A stretch of 64,000 bases of DNA from Plecoglossus altivelis (taxonomy: Eukaryota; Chordata; Actinopteri; Osmeriformes; Plecoglossidae), in contig BROE01000007.1 in NCBI GenBank assembly GCA_036571765.1, positions 4,765,691 through 4,829,690 on the forward strand. The letters run 5' to 3'. The position numbers and the translations under genes are program-made. Shown here one piece after another: positions 11,891-19,800 of the stretch. Numbering within the stretch: the first letter of the stretch is position 1; each line of letters begins with the position of its first letter. The notes beneath the pieces are model-generated. The model did no database searches, had not been told where the DNA came from, and saw only the letters and a program-made list of their open reading frames with translations.

Positions 11891-12731
11891 AAGGGGGAGA
11901 GAGACAGGGAGAAAGAGAGAAAGGGAGAGAGAGAGAGTTGGGAACAGCAACACATCACATTCCCATCTCAAGGAGGAAAAAAAAAGGAACAGCTAATTGA
12001 ATCCAGCAGACAGGGAGTGTGTCTCCAGTTGTGTAGTGGTGACTGAAGACGTGGAAATCCAGCTGCTGAAATAGCATTTGTAGGTGGTTATCAAGCCGGT
12101 ACATATGCTGAGCGTCTGTGTGCGTGCCCTTGTGTCCACTACAGGGTGTCAGCTCTCCTCTCAGTGTAGGGTTGGACTGTGTGTAGGCCTGCCCTGGGAA
12201 CACAGGGGTCCACTCTAACATTTCAGGCAGTGCTGGACTGCTTTGCCACTATATGTCCTGTCTGTAATCCCTCCCGTTTGATCACAATCATCGCTGATGA
12301 CTTCAAACCCACAGACCCCAGCATAAGCTGCTTTGGGTATTGTGTTTTGATAGGATTACAACACGTGTAGACCATACCTAGGATTGACACGGACTGTAAT
12401 TTACATCTTAATGTACATCAAGGCCAGAATCAAATTCCAATTCATCAAAAGTTTAAATTCAACAATAAGGAGAGTGTGTATGCCTTTTGTGTCTATTTGA
12501 GGGGGCCTAAACTTAACGATAATATGCTCAAATGTCTATGTTAACCGGTACCCAAATTATTCTGATAAACGTAAACGACACAATTATGCAGTTATTTTGC
12601 TGTTTCAAATTTGCTATACAATATAATAAGAGTACACCTGAGATTTCTATAGGCTAGAGTGACATCTGATATATTAGACCCCTGTTCCAGAGTTACCCCT
12701 CTTTAACCCCGGTCAGCGAGGTCGCTCTCAC

Positions 12732-12860
12732 CTGCTGGTAGTTCTCATCTTCTGGGTTAAAGTTGTTGTCAACCGGCTGGAATCTTAGGTTGATGTGTGG
12801 GAAATTATGCAGCCAATAAGTCCACCATGGTGCGATGTAGTCTACTCGTGCGGAAGACAT
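12732..12860 (-). CDS. ttyh2: ttyh2 coding exon 1 (tweety homolog 2, residues 1-43)
   Basis: First coding exon, 129 nt, ending at CAG|GTGAGAG in phase 0 and joining exon 2 at 745. It encodes MSSARVDYIAPWWTYWLHNF and then a segment ending in NPEDENYQQ. The ARVDYIAPWW start and the HxxLRFQPVxxxFxPxDExYQ pattern are the family's N-terminal signature (human begins MQAARVDYIAPWWVVWLHSV, from memory). This part is extracellular, just before the first membrane helix. The ATG is the only in-frame start consistent with the family N-terminus and has G at -3. No TATA box is evident upstream. The gene is collinear with and downstream of rpl38, as in mammals. The paralogue ttyh2l cannot be excluded from 101 residues. 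Confidence 0.94.
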
Positions 12861-14505
12861 CACTGTAAACTTCGCGTATCCAATATTGAGGTGCGTTTCT
12901 TTATTGTGAGCGGTCAGTCACGGTCCGCCGTAGTAGTCCTAGTCCCGTTTCATGCCAAACAAAGCATTGAAAAACGCGTGCTACTGTGTAAAAAAAAAGA
13001 AGCTTGCACCTGAGGTTGAAGATGTAGCGAGTAGTCAAATTAAAATATTGAGCATCCCAATATTTGTAATAATTGGGATAAATAACACGCCGATCCCATT
13101 TCCCGTCAATATGTGTTCGCCTTACAACCTATCCACCGCTGCTGTTCGGTCTAGTTGCTCACACACTGAAAACGCAAATTGTGGATCCACACGCTACGGT
13201 AGCTTCACGGGAACGCGCCTTCCATCGTAGGTCGCCGGACTTTAGTGATTCGTGGGAATATGCTGGATATCCATCGGCAGTGAATGAAAAGTAAGATTTA
13301 GTCGTAGGTTATAAGCATTTGTCATAAATAATAAGTATTAAAAAATCACTGGCCTTTCCTGAAGTTAGACGGCTATAGAATTAGCCAGTTAAGGACTGGT
13401 GACGATCCTACACTGCCATCTAGCGCAAAAATGATAGAGGCCTTTCCAGTTCATCACAGGTCTTGAGACGAACAAAAATACCATAACATTTACAATATTT
13501 GACCTAACTAAAAATGTAATTGGATATAACAATATATGTGAAAACACACACACACAAAAAGGATGCATCAAGGATTCAACAGGTCACACACAAACTATCA
13601 TGCCGACAATCAGCAGTTAGGTTTGATTAACGAATAAGCAACGTGTGTGGTCTATAAATGAGCCTTCAAGCCTGCTCCCCAGGACTGACTGGCCCCTGGG
13701 ATTGCAATCTCCTTGTTCCTTCATACTTCACATGCTGTCTCATCACAGAAACCAGGTTCTGGGGTTACTTCCTGCCCAGTATCTGTTTGGTGCACATATG
13801 GGATTCCTCAGGCTCAGACAGGATGCATGTTCATCCTATGCTGACAGGGGCTTCCTCTTATGACTCCAATATAGACCCAGATCAGATCCCTCACCTGTTA
13901 TCTCCCTTGCCAAGACACAGGGAGTATTTGGATATTGCCTTCAGGTACCTTGATCACTGCCCTTTGAAGGAAAACAGGACAGAGACATGATCAGACTGGG
14001 TGCCCCCCCCCACCTTAGTGTGCCCCCCCGCACCTTAGTGTGCCCCCCGCACCTTAGTGTGCCCCCCCGCACCCTAGGGTGCCCCCGCTCCCTAGGGTGC
14101 CCCCGCACCTTAGGGTGCCCCCGCTCCCTAGGGTGCCCCCCTCCCTAACCCTGTCCGTACGCATCACTATGTGATTAATATTTCCTCTAAATCTGGTTAG
14201 TATCATTAATGCACACTTCCATGTACTAAAACTAGGCCATTCATTGTTCTGCCAAACTGAGTATTAAAAATGTGGGTTATACTACTCCTTTAACATCTGC
14301 ATTTACTTCTAATAATTCACTTGCCTGGTTGGAAGATTAACTCATTTAGACAAGGCGTACAATAATACTGTTATACAATCAGGGAAAATCACACCTGCAG
14401 CACACACTCAACGTACTGAACTACTTTGTCACAAAACAGCAGGACCCAGTTAATGCTATCTAACACAGTACTGTTTTGCACATTGGGGCAACATAAGACA
14501 AGACA
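12861..14505. other. rpl38-ttyh2 intergenic region including ttyh2 5' UTR/promoter
   Basis: About 1.65 kb between the ttyh2 start codon and the rpl38 poly(A) region. The ttyh2 5' UTR and promoter must lie in its left part, but I see no TATA box or clear exon boundary. A GC-rich minisatellite occupies about 13998-14148. The 13650-13990 stretch is unique sequence without recognisable coding content. Confidence 0.6.
13998..14148. repeat. 19-20 bp minisatellite, about 8 copies
   Basis: Tandem units of the form TGCCCCCCCGCACCTTAGTG with progressive changes (CACCTTAGGG, CTCCCTAGGG) toward the right. The C-rich strand alternates with CCTAG/CTTAG steps. It sits immediately beyond the rpl38 3' end. 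Confidence 0.9.
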
Positions 14506-14526
14506 AAGATAATGAGTTTTCCCATT

Positions 14527-14532
14527 TTTATT
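14527..14532 (-). terminator. rpl38: rpl38 polyadenylation signal AATAAA
   Basis: AATAAA on the minus strand, 26 bases beyond the rpl38 stop codon, giving a very short 3' UTR as is usual for ribosomal protein mRNAs. Cleavage would fall at roughly 14500-14515. Confidence 0.85.
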
Positions 14533-14558
14533 ACAATTTTCTGTACACAGCCATGGGC

Positions 14559-16521
14559 TTACTTCAGCTCCTTCACAGCCAGACCTTAAAGGATGGAAAC
14601 AAGACTGGATTAGAAACACAAACATCCTCCAATCAGCAGTCAAGAAGTCATGATGGTCCAGCCCCTCGCAAACAGGTGTTCAGAGCCAACATGTCGCAGA
14701 GGAGATGACTCCAGTGGTCTAGCTATGGTCAAGTTTGTCAGTGGACCGGTGGAACTTTAATTTCGGAAGTGTTCGAAACAAAGCACTTGGTCCATCCTTG
14801 ATCTAGCAAGTTTGAAATGTCATCGCTGGCATGGGACAGCCTGAGATGTTTGGACAACTTGCAAATGTGGTGACACCTAAGTTTGTTAGGATGTCTATAC
14901 CTATTACACGTAGGACAATCTATTTTTTTACCCAGTTTATTACAGGGCAGAATGGCCATCCCTTCAAATGATCTGGGAAACTTCAGGCTGAACTAAATGC
15001 AAGTAATATGCGTATGTTATTTACATTGCACATGTTCAACGTAGCAGGACTTGGGTTAAGATTCCATGCTAGCTGCTATCCCCGAATCAGGATATCATCC
15101 TGACATTAGGCTTCCATGATGTACCATTTCAGAAGGGCTAGGCCCACTTACTGACCCTGAAGCGTTAGAATGGTTCTGGATCACAAGTAGGCCCCATTAA
15201 ATGTTACCATGGGCACTGGTCCAAGAGAATCGTCTAAATCAGGGGTCACCAACTCCAGTCCTGGAGAGCAGCTACCATCTAAACTGTTTTCCCTTCAACC
15301 TCAAGTTAGCACATCCGATTCTACCAACTTCCTGGATGCTGATCTGACTGAGGCTTCATTATGTGCAGTTGAAGTGAAAATCTACAGGACGGTGCCTCTC
15401 CACGACAGGAGTTGGTGACCCCTGGTTTGAATACAGTCTCCACACATGCAACTCAATGTCATTTGCTGTATTGGCCTGAGGACATTTTTTCAAATCAGAA
15501 TCCCAGTTGCAGATGCTGGGTGGTCTCTTGAGGATCCAGTCTCGCAGCAGGTGACCACCTCCAGGGGCTCACTAACCTGGTGGCAGGGACTGTTTCAGCT
15601 TCTCAGCCTTCTCCTTGTCTGTGATGACCAGGGTGTACAGGTACCTGCTGCAGCGCACCTTGAATTTGACATTGTCCTTGTTCTTCTTGATCTTGACGGC
15701 TACGTGGGATGGAGAACGTGGTTAAGAATACTTGATGGTAGACATGGGGGGGGGGTCTGGGATTTAGTGTCCACATGTCTGGGATGTGTCCACAGCACCC
15801 GTTTAAACATCTGCAAGTAGGAAACTTACACTTGGCATCCTTCCTCCTGGCTGTCAGCAGGAAATCTTTGATTTCTTCAATTTTTCGCGGCTGTAAAAAG
15901 CATTCAGCAGGTAAGGATACCATTCCGCCATTGTCATTGATTAGGGTTAGGGGACGTGACCAAGTAAGGCGACAAGTGAATGATTGCTTTAAATGGCGCA
16001 GGAATTGTAAATGGACCGGTGGAACTGAAGATTCTGAAGTCGAAACTCAGCACTTAGTCCATTCTTGATCTAGCAAGCTTGAAAAATCATCACTAGCACA
16101 GAACAGCTTGAGATGTTTGCATAACTTGCAACTAGTCTGACAACCATAGTACCAAACCAGACTACGTTAGCAACATGTATTAGAAGCTGGGAGCTTTAGT
16201 ATGTGACCAACAGTTTAACGCAAATAACAGTACCAACACCATTTGATACCGATGACAAAATGGGACTTTTAAAAGAACGACTGTTCTTGCAAAAACGTGA
16301 TTCACGCATGTGGACTCGTGTTTATTCCGCTATGCATTCAGTGGAGCCTAGCCGCTAGCTAGCAAGCAAGCAAGCAAGGCCGGTGTTAACAATACTAGTA
16401 TTAATTTACACATTAATAAGAGACCGCATGAAAGATCGTAACAATTGTACGACGTTGTTAAGCCAAAATCTAGTTTGGACAAACTGTTTACAGTAAACGT
16501 TGCGAAATAATGACTTACCAT
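14559..16521 (-). CDS. rpl38: Ribosomal protein L38 (eL38), complete, four coding exons
   Basis: Component of the large 60S ribosomal subunit, 70 residues, the exact length of vertebrate eL38. Coding exons on the minus strand are 16519-16521 (the ATG only), 15830-15890, 15577-15699 and 14559-14584, with stop TAA. Splice sites are ATG|GTAAGT, TTTTTACAG|CC, AAGT|GTAAGT, CACGTAG|CC, CCAG|GTTAGT and TTTAAG|GT. The spliced product starts MPRKIEEIKDFLLTARRKDA, continues [20 protein letters not shown] then YLYTLVITDKEKAEKL, and ends LPPGLAVKELK. This agrees with vertebrate RPL38 essentially throughout, so the gene looks intact and is not a processed pseudogene. Upstream are a 27-nt exon holding the ATG (16519-16545, acceptor CATTCCTAG) and a probable non-coding exon 1. 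Two introns carry H/ACA snoRNAs, so rpl38 is a snoRNA host. eL38 matters for selective translation in mouse (Hox mRNAs); that is family knowledge. Confidence 0.97.
14732..14866 (-). ncRNA. H/ACA box snoRNA, copy B, in last rpl38 intron
   Basis: A minus-strand segment of about 135 nt inside the intron 14585-15576, matching a second copy at 16003-16135. It folds on paper as a hairpin-hinge-hairpin-tail. The 5' hairpin has lower stem GCAAGTT/AACTTGC and inner CATC/GATG and GCTG/CAGC helices. The hinge carries box H AGATCA (fits ANANNA). The 3' hairpin has lower stem TGGACC/GGTCCA and upper stem CTTT/AAAG, and box ACA lies 3 nt from the inferred 3' end. The 3' pocket strands are AAGTG and TTCCACC, with 16 nt from pocket top to ACA, as the family rule requires. 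Such RNAs guide pseudouridylation of rRNA or snRNA with dyskerin and mature from debranched introns. I cannot name the vertebrate SNORA orthologue or the target. The ends are estimated. Confidence 0.82.
15240..15424. mobile_element. hAT-like MITE in last rpl38 intron
   Basis: A 185-bp element with 17-bp perfect terminal inverted repeats, CAGGGGTCACCAACTCC at the left and its reverse complement at the right, extending imperfectly inward (GTCCTGGAGAG / CTCTCCACGACAG). The flanking 8-mers GTCTAAAT and GTTTGAAT match at 6 of 8 positions, fitting a decayed 8-bp hAT target duplication. It has no coding capacity. It inserted between copy B of the snoRNA and the upstream rpl38 exon without touching splice sites. 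Confidence 0.88.
16003..16135 (-). ncRNA. H/ACA box snoRNA, copy A, in rpl38 intron after the ATG exon
   Basis: A minus-strand segment of about 133 nt within the intron 15891-16518. Over the 76-nt block containing the 5' hairpin and box H it differs from copy B at 13 positions (about 83% identity, mostly transitions). Box H is AGATCA, box ACA is followed by ATT at the inferred end, and the lower stems are GCAAG/CTTGC and TGGAC/GTCCA. Relative to copy B the 3' upper stem changes from CTTT/AAAG to CTGA/TCAG, two compensatory base-pair replacements that support the fold. The 3' pocket strands (AAGTG, TTCCACC) are unchanged, while the 5' pocket differs (ATGCAAA here, GTCCAAA in copy B). No known family name is assigned. 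Confidence 0.82.
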
Positions 16522-16545
16522 CTTGCCTTGTCTGCGGACTGAAGG
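16519..16545 (-). other. rpl38: rpl38 exon 2: end of 5' UTR plus start codon
   Basis: A 27-nt exon from acceptor CTTTCTCCACCATTCCTAG to donor ATG|GTAAGT. It carries 24 nt of leader and the initiator codon only. Splitting the ATG from the rest of the coding sequence matches the vertebrate RPL38 gene structure as I recall it. An alternative is that transcription starts at the pyrimidine run itself (about 16564), making this the first exon. Confidence 0.8.
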
Positions 16546-16751
16546 CTAGGAATGGTGGAGAAAGATGGAGACGGATTATGGAAGCGAACAGTCAAACAAA
16601 ATGTGATAGAATACAAATACCAATTAAAACCTATTGAACACGAATAAATTGATCATGTTTATACATTTTGGTCAGCATTACGATTAACTTTAAAGTGGAT
16701 GGATTATGATTTTAAATGGTCATGTTTTTATAAAGGAAATGGGAAACTCAC

Positions 16752-16780
16752 ACAGCCTGCAATAGAGGGGATGAAAGGGG
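16752..16780 (-). other. rpl38: rpl38 non-coding exon 1 with pyrimidine-rich (TOP-like) start
   Basis: On the minus strand the segment starts CCCCTTTCATCCCC and ends at a good donor, GCTGT|GTGAGTTT. The start lies about 30 bases downstream of a TATATATA element. A 5' pyrimidine run is the hallmark of ribosomal-protein mRNAs subject to TOP-dependent translational control by mTOR/LARP1. The exact first base and the donor choice (GTGTGAG or GTGAGT) are inferred. Confidence 0.6.
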
Positions 16781-16810
16781 CGGAACTTCCGCTACGGCGA
16801 ACTATATATA
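16779..16810 (-). promoter_or_regulatory. rpl38: rpl38 core promoter: TATATATA plus ETS-type GGAA site
   Basis: TATATATA at 16803-16810 (minus strand) is followed by GTTCGCCGTAGCGGAAGTTC and then CCGCC, placing an ETS/GABP-type GCGGAAGT core just upstream of the pyrimidine-rich start site. An AT-rich element near -30, GGAA motifs and a CTTTC start form a common ribosomal-protein promoter layout. Function is inferred from motifs only. Confidence 0.6.
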
Positions 16811-19800
16811 CAAGGCACGGCGTCTCGTAGAGGACAAAATTAATTTCGGACAGATTTTTGATTTCAACTACAGAAAATAATGTTGGCAGTTAATGATACC
16901 TTAATAACAACGGCATTGAATTAAGTGATATCAGATCAATCTATCAACACATTTCCTGGAAACAACACTTCTACAGAGGGTTAAAGGTATAAAAATCAGA
17001 TGCCTGACAGCATCTATAAGTTTTGTTCTCTGATAAAAATTCATCCAGAGAAATTAGTCAGCCAAACATTTTCAATTAGCTGTGTTCTTTGAAATCCAAT
17101 TATAGTACTGAATCATATTATCTTGATTCAATTGAGTGAGTCTGGGTGAAATTGTACCAGTAGCCTAAAGCTTATTCCTGTATCTTTAATAAGCATTTGT
17201 TGTGGGCTAACATAGAATAACAACAAAAGTTTTATCATATGTTCTGCTGCATATCATGCTCGAGTTATAGAGCACCTTTGTGTGAGATATGAGATGTGAT
17301 AGCCAAAATCTCTGTCGACCTCTGTAATACTGCATATCATGCTTGAGTTATAGAGCACCTATGTGTGAGATATGAGATGTGATAGCCAAAATCTTTGTCG
17401 ACATCTGTAGTAAAACTGTGGTCACATGATTCAAAGGTTACGGGAAAATAAAGTTAGTATTTCAAGTTGCAGAGAATGTATACCATATCCAGACAAAGAA
17501 CACACCTCACTGATATAACATTGACTCCAATAACAATCAAAATGACCCAACAGTTAGATTAAAATATGTGAATTGTGGCATGTGCACACTCTAATATGCC
17601 TTTTATTCTCTTGTATTTTAGTTTAGCTTATTAGCACCTTCTGGTGTTTGTTTTGAGATTGTATTCGTAAAGCTTATTGTTGAGCCTGTCGATGTAGTGT
17701 TTGCTGTATGTATGCGCAAATACATAGTCCTACTTTATATTTTGTAAAGATAATTTGGCAAACTCGCAACGTATCCTCATGAATAATGTGAAATTCCCTG
17801 GAGAGTCCCTTACTGCAGGAATCTAAGTGTATTAATACATGCTCGTTTTTCAACAGTCTGTTAGTATTCTGGAGTTCAAATGTGACGACCACCTTTTGTC
17901 AATAATTTACATCTCTCGCTGTGTGTGGATTGATTCTGTTTAACGGCTGGAGTTTGAGTGACACCTCTGTTTGTCTCCATGGGGACCTGCTCTTCGGTCC
18001 TGCATTAACTAATAAAGATGGAATCACTCGTTGGTTTAATTTAATGAACATCTAAGCAGCGATCTGTTTGTCAGAACACGTATACAGGTCAGGCCCCCAG
18101 AGCTTTTCTCGCTTGTTTGTGGAAAAGAACTATGTATATAAAACTTCCAGGACCACCCTGTGAAGTGAGGTTCAGTTTGAGGTGCAGTACAGTCTCGAGT
18201 CGTCCGCGGGCTGCTAATTTGCCAAACAGCGATCATCAAATCAGGTCAGGTACGGACGAATCCCCATCTTTTAGTTTCTGTTGCTCTACAGTTTGAATCA
18301 TTGTCAAAGCACAGTTGATTGCAGACGAAAGCCTATCAACTGTTGCTCATCATGGAACTAAAACAATCCTTTATACCTGCACGACAAACCTCTTTTAACT
18401 GTTGAGAAGATACCATTAAATGGCATTCTGTCTTGCAGTCACAAGGTGGCTTGGCAGGGGCTCCTTAGAAAGAAGATTAACTCCATAGTTTGCATGCCTT
18501 CACTTGACATGCAGAAGCACGCATCTAGCAACAGAGGGCACTAGTTCATCATGGATGGTAAACCACAGCGGTTTCATCCCTACCATGAACAATGGGTGAC
18601 GCTGTTCATCAAGGTATAGCGTGGTAATCCGCATTTCTTCGGAAGACGAATTTGCGGTTTTCGTTTTTATTACATGTGGTCAATTAGGCAAATTGCTAAC
18701 ATTTGCCAACAAGGTCAACTAGGTCAACAGAGAACTATCTGGTACTACCAAGATCACGGAAGACATCGATGACCCAGAACAGTCTCCATTATCTTGAAAC
18801 GAGTGATTCTATTGGATTGGACCACATCAAGTTATGGTTTAGTGTAGTTTAAACCCAGCCAAGGCATCAGAACTGATGCATCTACCAATGCCTCCCACCA
18901 GCCAAACAGGTGACCACAGGACTCTCACTTACTCAATCCTCCTCAGAAATCATACCATATCTTCCTCACTGTTGACCAGACTTCAAGATGAGAATTCACC
19001 CCTTTGAATTTCCAAACAGCTTTAGCCTTAACCAAGCGATGTGCCAATGAGTACCAGGAAAACACTGAGTAGACCTGCCTCAAGCCCGATCCAACAGTAC
19101 ATTCATTTTCATGGCAACTACCAGAAACAGAAATCCCACATAACTTCTGCTTTTATGCCCCATTTCACATCAAATCTTCTATTTAGTTTGGGGAGTGGGA
19201 TTGATTCGCCCTCGAAGTTAAAGATGATCCAATGCATATTGTGTCAGCACTATCCCATGAATAAGCAGAGGGTTGAAGTTATATCTGCTTAGAACTCCTT
19301 TTCAACAATAGATTCTTTTGCTGGAACACTGACAAGGTACGATATACATCATCCCGTCCCCTCTCCCGCAGTCCAGTACGTGAGGAAGCAGGGAGAGTTC
19401 TGGCTGAGGGCTGCTGCGTAATGCAGCAGAGAACTGTCATTAATCATGATTTTGTCACAGGCTGGACGGTGAATGAGAAGAAGTGATCGAGTTCATAGAG
19501 CCATCATCATCAGACTCAGAATCATTTAGTCATAAAAGAAATGTCTGCATTGTAAAATAGTCCCGCTGTTCTGGTCAGGGCAGTCTCAACTGGTTGTGAG
19601 GGAGGAAAAATGTCTTGGTGAAAGCAGCTTTTTGGATAAGTTCCTGGTTCGGTTTTTATTTGACAGTTTGAGGCGTTGAAAAATGTCTGTGTGGCCATGT
19701 TGCTGCCTGCCCGTGCCTGTGCATAATGTTCTGACTGGGGTATAGTATCTCACATGCTCTCCTAACTTCCCTAATCTCTCTGATCATTGATCCCATTGAT

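Larger units (their letters stand above)
746..12731 (-). other. ttyh2: ttyh2 intron 1, about 12 kb, repeat-rich
   Basis: The interval between the two recognised ttyh2 coding exons joins phase 0 to phase 0. It holds no other exon that I could recognise. Content includes poly-G (987-1003), CT tracts (2521-2586), a (GAGAGAGAGC)n tract (3158-3275), GT-rich repeats (1860-1920, 3361-3435, 5190-5240, 7443-7495), a GACGGAGAGG-type purine repeat (8665-8820), an AGTG repeat (11692-11890), two MITEs and an assembly gap. Unique sequence between these is unremarkable. One short unique patch (about 4215-4400) contains an octamer-like ATGCAAAT and could be an intronic regulatory element, but nothing more can be said. 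Confidence 0.75.

Noticed and set aside
11690..11971. Ser/Leu/Pro/His-rich 167-codon minus-strand frame
   Set aside because: It derives from the AGTG tetranucleotide repeat.
16519..16564. Transcription start at the CTTTCTCC run just upstream of the rpl38 ATG
   Set aside because: This run is better explained as the polypyrimidine tract of the acceptor CTTTCTCCACCATTCCTAG; a TATA-linked pyrimidine start lies at about 16780. Kept as an alternative only.
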